A stretch of 6,901 nucleotides of DNA from Deltaproteobacteria bacterium (GTDB lineage Bacteria > Desulfobacterota > Desulfobacteria > Desulfobacterales > Desulfatibacillaceae): NCBI GenBank assembly GCA_021815525.1, contig JAKAGN010000145.1:1-6901 (forward strand), in the 5' to 3' direction. The position numbers and the translations under genes are program-made. Positions 1 to 6,319 of the stretch are shown one piece after another. The notes under the pieces were generated by a model. That model was not told the DNA's origin. It searched no databases and was given only the letters and a program-made list of their open reading frames with translations. Within the stretch, counting starts at the first letter, position 1; every line of letters begins with the position of its first letter.

Positions 1-1
1 C

Positions 2-301
2 ATAGCCGTTTACGCCCAGAACGCCCCGGACGGGCAGGTCCTGATCCGGGTCACGGACGACGGCCCCGGCATGGACGAGAAAACCCTCCAGTGCCTGTTC
101 GAGCCCTTCTTCACCACAAAGCCCCAGGGCACGGGCCTTGGGCTTTCCATCGTGCACCGAATACTCACGGCCTACGGATTCCGCCTGGACGTGGAAAGCG
201 CGCCGGACGAAGGCGCGACCTTCACCATCGTGGCCCGCAAGGTGCCCCCGCCCAAGCCGCCGCCCTCCTCCAAGGCTCCGGCGCCCCCTTGCCCGGTATG
301 A
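2..301 (+). CDS. Sensor histidine kinase, C-terminal fragment (HATPase_c domain); 5' end outside window
   Basis: The last 99 codons of a two-component sensor kinase are visible, covering most of the ATP-binding (HATPase_c) domain. Seen directly: the G1 box DDGPGMDE (codons from 56), the F box LFEPFFTTK, and the G2 box GTGLGLSIV only a few residues later. This short ATP lid is typical of NtrB-like and many delta-proteobacterial kinases. After the terminal beta strand (TFTIVARK) there is a Pro/Ser-rich tail of about 20 residues and then TGA; no receiver or output domain follows. The phosphoacceptor His, the N box and any sensor domain lie upstream, so the signal cannot be told. The stop overlaps the start of the next gene (ATGA), so the two are probably cotranscribed and translationally coupled. 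The kinase class is firm; its partner regulator is not in the window. Confidence 0.93.
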   Translation: MAVYAQNAPDGQVLIRVTDDGPGMDEKTLQCLFEPFFTTKPQGTGLGLSIVHRILTAYGFRLDVESAPDEGATFTIVARKVPPPKPPPSSKAPAPPCPV

Positions 302-1140
302 CGGCCATGAGATCCCTTATCGCAGACCTGGCCGCTTCCGCGGCCGAAGGCCTCAGGGAAATCCTGGCCCACCGGGGGCTCTGCCTGCGCCTGGCCCGCC
401 TGGAAGTTCTGCGGCGCTACCGGGGAACCGTCCTCGGGCTCGCATGGTCCTTCCTCACGCCCTTGTCGCTGCTTCTCGTCTACACCTTCGCGTTCTCGGT
501 GGTCATCCGGATCCGCTGGGAGGGCGGAAGCACGGGCTCCCACGCCGAGTACGCGCTCGCCCTCTTCGCGGGGCTTCTCGCCTTCGACCTCTTCTCCGAG
601 TGCGTCAAGGCCGCCCCCGGCCTCGTTCCATCGCATCCCGGCTACGTCAAGAGGGTGGTCTTTCCCCTTTCGGTGCTGCCCCTGGTGAACCTCCTCTCGG
701 CCCTTTTGCACTCCCTGATCGGGCTTCTGATCCTCGCCCTTCTCTCCCTCTTCGTCCTGGGCCGCGCGCCGGCGTCCATTCTCCTCGCGCCCCTTCTCTA
801 CGCCCCCCTCGTCCTCCTCGCCCTGGGCATCTCCTATCTCCTGGCCGCGGCCGGCGTCTTCGTCCGGGACCTCTCGCCCGCCGTGTCGCTCGCCACCCAG
901 CTCCTCTTCTTCCTCACCCCCGTGTTCTACCCGGTAAGCGCAGTGCCCGGGGGGCTGCGCATCCTCCTGTACCTAAACCCCCTCACCACCATCGTGGAGG
1001 AGTTCCGGAACGTCCTTTTGTGGGGAAAACCCTTGTCCCTGCTCCCGCTTCTTTCCGTCACCATCCTGGGCGCCCTGGTGCTGGCGGCGGGCTTGGCCTT
1101 CTTCACCCGCACCCGCCGCCACTTCGCGGACTTTTTATAA
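298..1140 (+). CDS. ABC-2 type transporter permease, polysaccharide/polyol-phosphate export family (Wzm/KpsM/TagG-like)
   Basis: This 280-residue inner-membrane protein has the length and layout of the channel subunit of ABC exporters for O-antigen, capsule or teichoic-acid-type polymers. An amphipathic N-terminus (residues 1-38) leads to the family signature RYRGTVLGLAWSFLTPL (40-56), which starts TM1. About six hydrophobic segments are visible, near 47-70, 83-104, 122-154, 160-188, 196-212 and 248-270. Other family marks are FVRDL (188-192), FFLTPVFYPVS (204-214) and NPLTTIVEEFRNVLLWG (227-243); the tail is basic (RTRRHF). I chose ATG 298 because it overlaps the kinase stop as ATGA; ATG 307 is possible, and neither has a good Shine-Dalgarno site, which fits translational coupling. 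Such permeases need an ATPase (Wzt/KpsT/TagH), usually the adjacent gene. None follows here, so the ATPase is upstream of the kinase or elsewhere. The polymer cannot be predicted. Confidence 0.92.
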   Translation: MTAMRSLIADLAASAAEGLREILAHRGLCLRLARLEVLRRYRGTVLGLAWSFLTPLSLLLVYTFAFSVVIRIRWEGGSTGSHAEYALALFAGLLAFDLFSECVKAAPGLVPSHPGYVKRVVFPLSVLPLVNLLSALLHSLIGLLILALLSLFVLGRAPASILLAPLLYAPLVLLALGISYLLAAAGVFVRDLSPAVSLATQLLFFLTPVFYPVSAVPGGLRILLYLNPLTTIVEEFRNVLLWGKPLSLLPLLSVTILGALVLAAGLAFFTRTRRHFADFL

Positions 1141-1347
1141 AGCGCCACAGGCTTCCGGGGAGACTACGTCCACCAGGCCCCCCGATAATTGCTCCGCGCG
1201 TGCGTTGCACGCACGGAGCAGGTCCTGGAGCGGCTTCGCATCTTGCCGGTCAAAACGTGGAAGCCTGAAAACGCTGGCTTCCTGGCCGGCGACGGCCGCC
1301 GGCCGCATAAAAATGCACGGCCAGGCTTCCCAGTAAAATGGTAGAGT
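1141..1347. other. Intergenic region rich in inverted repeats (no gene seen)
   Basis: This is the 5' part of the 343-bp gap between the permease stop and the next start. No convincing ORF on either strand. It holds several palindromes: (a) 1191-1219, GCTCC...GGAGC enclosing GTGCGT-TGC-ACGCAC with a 4-nt bulge; (b) 1284-1304, GGCCGGCG-ACGGC-CGCCGGCC; (c) 1305-1316, GCAT-AAAA-ATGC; (d) GGAAGCCTG at 1259-1267, which can pair with CAGGCTTCC at 1322-1330 or, over 7 bp, with GGCTTCC at 1276-1282. A 10-bp direct repeat, GCCTGAAAAC, lies at 1263-1272 and 1406-1415. None of the hairpins is followed by a T run, so none is a canonical Rho-independent terminator; one may still mark the 3' end of the permease message. 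Confidence 0.6.
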
Positions 1348-1376
1348 TTGCATGGCGCGACTACCTGGTGTATAAT
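1348..1376 (+). promoter_or_regulatory. Probable sigma70-type promoter for the giant surface protein gene
   Basis: A perfect -10 hexamer TATAAT (1371-1376) lies 17 bp after TTGCAT (1348-1353), a 3-of-6 match to the -35 consensus. A second overlapping -10-like GATAAT sits at 1377-1382. The surrounding 70 bp are clearly more AT-rich than the rest of the window. Transcription would begin near 1383-1384, leaving a leader of about 100 nt before ATG 1484. The weak -35 leaves room for an activator, but I see no clear operator. Confidence 0.65.
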
Positions 1377-1424
1377 GATAATGTAACCTTCCAAGATTCG
1401 ACTGAGCCTGAAAACCCGTTGATT

Positions 1425-1456
1425 GCGCCGCGCGGACGAGAAGCCCGCCGCGGCGC
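1425..1456 (+). promoter_or_regulatory. Leader hairpin in the 5' UTR of the giant gene
   Basis: GCGCCGCG (1425-1432) and CGCGGCGC (1449-1456) form a perfect 8-bp GC stem with a 16-nt loop. The stem ends 11 nt before the Shine-Dalgarno site. It lies within the predicted leader transcript and could affect message stability or ribosome access. No known riboswitch class was recognised. In GC-rich DNA such a stem may be incidental. Confidence 0.35.
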
Positions 1457-1467
1457 GCCGTCCCGCC

Positions 1468-1473
1468 AAGGAG
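1468..1473 (+). promoter_or_regulatory. Ribosome binding site fixing the start at ATG 1484
   Basis: AAGGAG is followed by a 10-nt spacer and then ATG at 1484-1486. This site decides the start. The alternative GTG at 1607, which opens the long uninterrupted frame, has no purine-rich site before it and would leave the protein without a signal peptide. Confidence 0.8.
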
Positions 1474-1483
1474 CGAAAGCGCC

Positions 1484-1582
1484 ATGAAAAAGAGCCTGGT
1501 TTCGTCCGTAGCCACCCTTTTCATCTTCACCCTGGCCGCTCTTTTCGTGGACGCCTTCGTCCTGCCGCCACCCTTGCACGCC
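1484..1582 (+). other. Signal peptide coding segment, ending exactly at the in-frame TGA
   Basis: The 33 codons encode a typical Sec signal: a basic n-region (MKKS), a hydrophobic core of about 20 residues, and a proline-containing c-region ending PLHA. Cleavage after this Ala would be acceptable (Leu at -3, Ala at -1). If residue 34 were Cys or Sec, L-H-A-(C/U) would loosely resemble a lipobox, but His at -2 is unusual. A conventional terminator codon here would free only a 33-residue peptide. Confidence 0.75.
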
Positions 1583-4500
1583 TGAGGGGCGGGCTCCACG
1601 CTGACCGTGAATGTCAGCCCCGCTCCCTCTATCGTAGGCGGCTTCCTGGTGCCCCCAGGCACCGTCAATACAACCGGCCCGGGCCTCAGCCACTACTCGT
1701 CCAGCTTTCCCGACGCCTTCACCATAAACGAGTCCGGCAACCACACCTTCCAGGCCTATCCCACCTCGGGCTACGAGTTCTCCCACTGGACCTTCAGCGT
1801 CGAGGCCGGCAATCAGTACGACAACCCTCACACCTTGAACGTAACCTGCAACGTCTCCATCGTGGCCTACTTCAACCCGGTCTCCATAAGGGGGACCCTG
1901 TGGAACGACACCGACGGCGACGGAATCAGGGACGGCGGCGAAACGGGCCGCGCGGGGCTTACGGTTGAGCTTCGCAAGTCCGCGGACAACTCCTTCGTGT
2001 CGAGCGCCGTGACGGACGCCAACGGGGCTTACATCTTTCTTCCCAGCCCCGCCGCCGGCACCTACTACATCCAGTTCCCCAAAACCCCGGGCTGGCTCTA
2101 TTCCCCCAAGGACCAGGGCGGGGACGACTCGGTGGACTCGGACGCCGATCCGGCGACGGCCCGGACCGACGCCATCTCTTTCAACGCCACGGCCAGCAAG
2201 ACGGCGGACGCCGGGGCCCGCGCCCTCTCCGGGGGCTTGACCGCCGACGGCGCCAAGACCCTTGTGGCGACCCAGTCCGGTCTCGTCACCATCGATGTCC
2301 GGGACAACGGCGCCTTCTGCGCCGGACACGCGCCCTGCGCGGTGAACCGTCCGTGGAACGGGACCTCGCTGGACCACTCCGGCATCTCCGCCGCGGCCCA
2401 GGTGCTCGTCACCGGCGCTGACGGCTTCGACGCCACACTTGCAGCCAACTACCTGATCCAGCAGGGCTTCTCGCACGTTTCGTACATGGCGGCCCCCTGG
2501 TCCTCCTGGACCGGCGGCTCCTACACCTGCGCCGCGGCCTACCCCGTGGCCGATCCCGGCCAGGACAAGGCCGTGACCGAGGACACCCTGGTAACGCTGA
2601 ACGGCTCCGGCTCCACCCAGGACGCCATCGCCTCCTACTCCTGGGCCCAGGTCTCCGGGCCCGCAGTGACGCTCTCGGGCGCGGACACGCTTTCGCCTTC
2701 CTTCACCACCCCCAGGGTGGACGCCCCCGTGAACCTGGTGTTCCGGCTCACCGTCACAGCCCTTTGCGGGGCATCGGCCGTGAAGGACGTCACCATCACG
2801 GTGACGGACGTGGGCTTCACGGCCCGGGCAAAGGGCTTCGTGTGGAACGACGCTGACCACGACGGCATCCAGGACGCCGGCGAGCAGGGGCTCTCCGGGA
2901 TAACGGTGAACCTGTACCATTCGCCCGAAGGGACCCTGGTGAACTCCACGGTCACCGACGCGAACGGCTTCTACTCCATGCCCGTTCCCTCCGCCGGCGA
3001 CTACTACGCGGAGTTCGTGCTCCCCTCCGGCCGGATCATATCCCCAGTGGACCAGGGCGGAAACGACGCCATCGACTCCGACGCCGACCCCGACACGGGC
3101 CGCACGGCCGCCGTTTCCTTCAGCGAGGACGGCGTGGACCACGCCCTCGACTGCGGCTCATGGCTCTACGGATCCATACTCTCGCCCGCCGACGCGCTCG
3201 CCCTCACGCTTTCCCGGCCCTCGCCGCTTGTGATCGACCTTAGGGACAACACGGCCTTTTGCGCCGGGCACATCTACTGCGCCGAAAACCTTTCCTGGCC
3301 CGCGGGCCTGAAGGCCGGGGCCGGCGCGCTCGACCCGTCACAGACCGTGCTACTGGTGGACGCGGACGGCTCTCTTGCGGCAAAGGCCGCGGCATGGCTA
3401 TCCTCCCAGGGCTTCGCGGACGTGAGGGCCATGTCGGGCGGCATGGCGGCGTGGACCGGGGGCGCGGCCACCTGCGCCGGCAGCTACCCCGCGGCCACGG
3501 CCGGGGACGACCAGACCGTGGACGAGGGGGCGCTGGCGCACCTTTCCGGCGCGGGCTCCTCCACCCAGGGAATCTGGGCGGTCTCCTGGGTCCAGACGGC
3601 CGGGCCAGCCGTGACTCTTTCCGGCGCGGACACCCTCTCGCCCTCCTTTACAGCTCCGCTCGTCACCGGAAACCAGGTGCTTACCTTCAAGCTCACTGTG
3701 GAGGCGGCCTGCGGGCCCACGGCCACGGACACGGTGAACGTGAACGTCACGGACGTGGGCTTTTCCGGCACAGTCTCCGGCATCGTCTGGAACGACATCA
3801 ACACGAACGGCATCCGCGAGCAGGGAGAGGCGGGCATCGACGGCGTGACCGTCAAGGTCTACGACTCCTCGTGTGACTGCCTGGCGGGGAGCGTCACCAC
3901 CGCTGGCGGCGGCCTCTACCACGTGACCGTGACCAAGGCGGGCTCCTGGTACGCCGTGTTCACCCCGCCCAAGAGCTACGTCTTCACCCTGAAGGACCAG
4001 GGGAGCGACGCCACCGACTCCGACGCCGACCGCGGCGCCTTCAGGACCGACGCCGCGGCCCTTTCCACCGACGGCGGCAACCTGGCCCTCGACGCCGGCT
4101 TCTACCTCTTCCCGGGCAACGTCACCCCGGCCCAGGCCAAGGCCATGGTGGAGACCAACCGGAACCTCCTGGTGCTGGATGTCCGGGAAAGCGCCACCGA
4201 GTTCTGCGCCGCCGGCGGGCACATAGCCTGCGCCGTAAACTATCCCTGGACATCCGGATACCTGGCGGCGCACTACGCGGATCTGGACCCCGCTTCCGAG
4301 ATACTCGTCACCTGCGCGATGGGGCCCCGCAGCACCCAGGCCGTGAACTTCCTCCTCGCCAAGGGCTTCTCGCACCTTTACAACATGGTGCCGGGCATGA
4401 ACGACTGGATCTCCGCGGGCTACCCGACGGTGACCTGCGCCGCGGCCTTCCCGGCGGCGGACGCGGGCCCGGACCAGACCGTGGACGAGGCATCCATAGT

Positions 4501-6319
4501 CACCCTGGACGGCTCGCTTTCATCCACCGCGGGCTTCGCCGCCTACACCTGGACCCAGGTCTCGGGCCCGGCCGTGACCCTCTCCGACGCTCACGCGGCC
4601 AAGCCCACCTTCACCGCGCCCCTTGTGACCGGCGACCAGGACCTCGTCTTCAGCATCACCGTCTCCGCCAAGTGCGGAGGCTCGGCCAGCGACGAGGTGC
4701 GCGTGACCGACCACGACATCGGCTACACGGTGGCGGTCTCGGGCATTGCCTGGGACGACCTCAACAAGAACGGCGTCCGCGAGCAGGGCGAGCCGGGATT
4801 GAACGGCGTAACGGTGAAGCTCTACGACGCGTCCTGCGATTGCTCCGTGGCCCAGACCACCACGGCCGGGGGCGGGCTCTACCAGATGTCAGTGCCCGCG
4901 CCGGGCTCCTACTACGCCCGCTTCACCCCGGCCCTCGGGTATCTTTTCAGCGCCAAGGACGCTGGCGGAAACGACTCGGTGGACTCCGACGCCGACCCGG
5001 CCCTGGGGAAAACCGATCCGGCGGACCTTACGCCCGACGGAGTGAACAAGACCTGGGACGCCGGCATGTCGGCATTCGCCGGAAACGTCACCCCGGCCGC
5101 GGCCAAAGCCCTCCTGGAAACCAGGCCCGGCCTCCGCATCCTGGACGTGCGGGAAAACGCCACCGAGTTCTGCGTCGCGGGCGGGCACATCTACTGCGCC
5201 ATGAACTACCCCTGGACCAGCGGCTACCTCATGGCTCATTACAACGAGCTGGATCCTTCGGCCGAGATGCTGGTCACCTGCGCCGTGGGCGGCCGCAGCA
5301 CCCAGGCCGTCAACTTCCTGGCGGCGCACGGCTTCACCAAGCTCTACAACATGGTACCGGGCATGAACGACTGGATCTCGGCGGGCTACCCCGTGGCGGT
5401 GTGCGGCGCGGCCTTCCCTGTATCCGACGCCGGCAACGACGGCATCATGGAGGAGGGCCGCACCGCGAGCGTGGGTGGAGCGGCAACGAGCCGCATGGGC
5501 TCCTTCCTCTCCTACGCCTGGACCCAGACCGCCGGGCCGGCCGTGGCGCTCTCCGACCCCGAAGGCCCCACCGCCACCTTCGTGGCGCCCAAGGTGGCGG
5601 GCCCCACGGTGCTAAGCTTCATCCTCAGCACCTCGGCCCCCTGCGGCTACACGTCCTCCGACGCAGTCTCCGTCACGGTTGGTGACAACGGCCTCGCCGA
5701 CGCCCTCTTCCCGGGCGCGGACGTCACCATGAAGACCTTCGACAACGCCGGCGGCCTTGGCTTCCACGCCGTCGCCGGGACCCTTGTGGCCCTGGCCCCG
5801 GTGGATCCAGCCACCATCACGGCGACAACGGGCCGGCCGGCCACGCTTCCCTACGGGCTCGTGAATCTCACCATGACCGTGGCGCCCGGCGGAGCGGCCC
5901 AGTACGTCATCATACTCCCGTCGGCGGCTCCCGCCGGGGCATCCTGGTACAAGTACGGCAGGAGCGGCTGGAAGGACCTCGCGGCCTCGGGCGCGGCGGT
6001 TTTCGACGCAACCCGCACCCGCATAACGGTAACCATAACGGACGGCGGGGCCGACGACGCCGACGGCGCGGTTAACGGCCGGGTGGTGGACCCCTCGGGC
6101 CTCGGCGCGCCTGCAAGCGACGGCGGCTCGTCCTCTTCGTCCAAGAAATCCGCCGATTCGGGCGGCGGCGGCTGCTTCGTCTCGGCCGTGGGAATCGACC
6201 CCGGAAGCGCCGCGAGCCCAGGTCTCATCCTGGCGGCCCTCGCCCTTCTCCTTGCGGGCGCGATCCTGCTTTCAAGGCGTGCGCGGATCCCGCGTGGGAC
6301 CAAGGAAGAGACGCCTTGA
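1484..6319 (+). CDS. Giant exported repeat protein: signal peptide, [SdrD_B-rhodanese-PKD]x4, choice-of-anchor-U-like domain, C-terminal anchor; in-frame TGA at codon 34
   Basis: The frame from ATG 1484 has 1611 codons if TGA 1583-1585 is read through; the uninterrupted part is 1586-6319. Residues are counted from ATG 1484. Residues 1-33 form a signal peptide: MKKS, a hydrophobic core (LVSSVATLFIFTLAALFVDAF), then PPPLHA. Residues 35-132 resemble an InlB-B/'bacterial repeat' domain (YPTSGYEFSHWTF, NVSIVAYFN). Residues 133-1405 are four units, each an SdrD_B-like Ca-binding fold (WND...DGI...GE; DSDAD), a rhodanese-like domain and a PKD-like domain (AGPDQTVDE; SGPAVTLS). Residues 1406-1543 match the choice-of-anchor-U style (ASWYKYG, TDGGADDADG, VVDPSG). 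A Ser/Gly linker, GGGGCF, one TM segment and a basic tail end the protein. It should be exported and held at the envelope or surface. Rhodaneses 3 and 4 keep the catalytic Cys (944, 1266); 1 and 2 do not. Function is unknown: adhesion, scaffolding or surface sulfur chemistry are inferences. A gene disrupted by the TGA, or a sequencing error, cannot be excluded. Confidence 0.87.
1583..1626 (+). promoter_or_regulatory. In-frame TGA followed by SECIS-like stem-loop (candidate selenocysteine site)
   Basis: Directly after TGA 1583-1585, GGGGCGGG (1586-1593) pairs with CCCGCTCC (1619-1626), with one G-U pair. There is then a 6-nt 5' bulge CTCCAC (1594-1599), a 6-bp upper stem GCTGAC/GTCAGC (1600-1605/1613-1618) and a 7-nt loop CGTGAAT (1606-1612). 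The features expected of bacterial SECIS elements are present: the hairpin sits immediately 3' of UGA, the apical loop starts 20 nt after the UGA, G is among the first two loop bases, and a U lies in the bulge. Codons on both sides stay in frame and GC3-rich. No selA/B/C/D gene is in the window, and GC-rich DNA makes hairpins easily, so this stays a hypothesis. Confidence 0.4.
1880..2821 (+). repeat. Unit 1 of the SdrD_B-rhodanese-PKD tandem repeat (rhodanese inactive)
   Basis: Unit 1 is 314 residues (133-446). SdrD_B part: LWNDTDGDGIRDGGE, then SVDSDADP. Rhodanese part from about 2224: VTIDVRDNGAFCAGH and CAVNRPW. Where the active-site loop should be it reads VTGADGFDA, with Gly at 2414-2416 in place of the catalytic Cys and no Arg-Ser. 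PKD part from about 2536: PVADPGQDKAVTED and VSGPAVTLSGADTLSPSF. By eye it is closest to unit 2, with which it shares the GADTLSPSF string and loss of the active site. Confidence 0.85.
2822..3766 (+). repeat. Unit 2 of the SdrD_B-rhodanese-PKD tandem repeat (rhodanese inactive)
   Basis: Unit 2 is 315 residues (447-761). SdrD_B part: VWNDADHDGIQDAGE and AIDSDADPDTGRT. Rhodanese part from about 3173: LVIDLRDNTAFCAGHIYCAENLSW, here cited as three pieces of one strand-loop region (LVIDLRDN, AFCAGHIYC, AENLSW). The active-site loop is LVDADGSLA, with Asp at 3359-3361 replacing the Cys. It ends in a rhodanese-style GGMAAWTGG. PKD part from about 3479: AGDDQTVDEGALAHLSG and AGPAVTLSGADTLSPSF. Confidence 0.85.
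3767..4729 (+). repeat. Unit 3 of the SdrD_B-rhodanese-PKD tandem repeat (rhodanese active site intact)
   Basis: Unit 3 is 321 residues (762-1082). SdrD_B part: IVWNDINTNGIREQGE with an added SCDC (Cys codons 3872 and 3878) that units 1 and 2 lack. Rhodanese part from about 4115: LVLDVRESATEFC, GGHIACAVNYPW, and the full catalytic loop VTCAMGPRSTQAVNFL with Cys at 4313-4315 (residue 944), then NMVPGMNDWISAGYP. PKD part from about 4439: DAGPDQTVDEASIVTLDGS. Very close to unit 4. Confidence 0.87.
4730..5698 (+). repeat. Unit 4 of the SdrD_B-rhodanese-PKD tandem repeat (rhodanese active site intact)
   Basis: Unit 4 is 323 residues (1083-1405). SdrD_B part: IAWDDLNKNGVREQGE and SCDC (Cys codons 4835 and 4841). 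Rhodanese part from about 5081: RILDVRENATEFC, GGHIYCAMNYPWTSGYL, and VTCAVGGRSTQAVNFL with the catalytic Cys at 5279-5281 (residue 1266). PKD part from about 5405 is the most diverged of the four (AGNDGIMEEGRTASVGG, AGPAVALSDPEGPTATF). It passes directly into the anchor-type domain. Stretches of more than 20 nt are identical to unit 3, for example 4391-4413 and 5357-5379. Confidence 0.87.
6161..6316 (+). other. C-terminal sorting/anchor signal (GGGGCF, TM segment, basic tail)
   Basis: After a Ser/Gly/Lys linker come Gly4-Cys-Phe (Cys at 6173-6175, residue 1564), about 16 residues, one hydrophobic segment LILAALALLLAGAILL (6224-6271) and a basic end (SRRARIPRGTK). A motif-TM-Arg order is the tripartite layout of sorting signals such as MYXO-CTERM, Synerg-CTERM and GlyGly-CTERM; the CF(V/I) start also recalls the 'CFI-box' tails of Desulfobacterota. 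Which processing enzyme acts here, if any, cannot be told from the window. Confidence 0.65.
6302..6306 (+). promoter_or_regulatory. Ribosome binding site for mobA supporting a TTG start
   Basis: AAGGA, followed by AGAG, sits 9 nt before TTG 6316-6318. It lies inside the last codons of the giant gene. With the TTGA overlap it makes TTG the best start, since no ATG or GTG is better placed upstream of the conserved LAGG motif. Confidence 0.65.

Noticed and set aside
91..1140. Longer permease start at 91
   Set aside because: The extra 69 codons are an out-of-frame reading of the kinase ATP-binding domain, whose motifs are intact in the other frame. The permease family begins close to ATG 298.
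1191..1219. Rho-independent terminator after the permease
   Set aside because: The stem is strong, but no T run follows on either strand.
1384..1483. Riboswitch (for example cyclic-di-GMP class) in the leader of the giant gene
   Set aside because: Only an 8-bp GC hairpin is visible; no conserved core of a known class was recognised in about 100 nt.
1574..1588. Firm lipoprotein call (lipobox with Sec or Cys at residue 34)
   Set aside because: L-H-A fits -3 and -1, but His at -2 is atypical, the residue is a TGA, and the protein already has a C-terminal membrane anchor.
1880..2223. Gram-positive origin because of SdrD_B-type domains
   Set aside because: These domains are widespread in secreted proteins of Gram-negative bacteria. 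No LPXTG motif is present, and the C-terminal tail is of the GGGGC-TM-basic type.
1361..3142. 593-codon open frame on the minus strand
   Set aside because: It is antisense to the giant gene, rich in Gly/Val/Arg/His with no recognisable domain, and is the usual shadow of a GC3-rich gene. The same applies to minus frames at 3398-4375, 4889-5329 and 5851-6588.
4672..5685. 337-codon + strand frame overlapping the giant gene
   Set aside because: Its Arg/Gly/His/Pro-rich translation is a frame-shifted reading of units 3-4. The same holds for 138-1268 and 3259-3876.
1880..5698. CRISPR array or DNA transposon repeats
   Set aside because: The periodicity of about 945 bp is in frame and follows protein domains; there are no short identical repeats with spacers.
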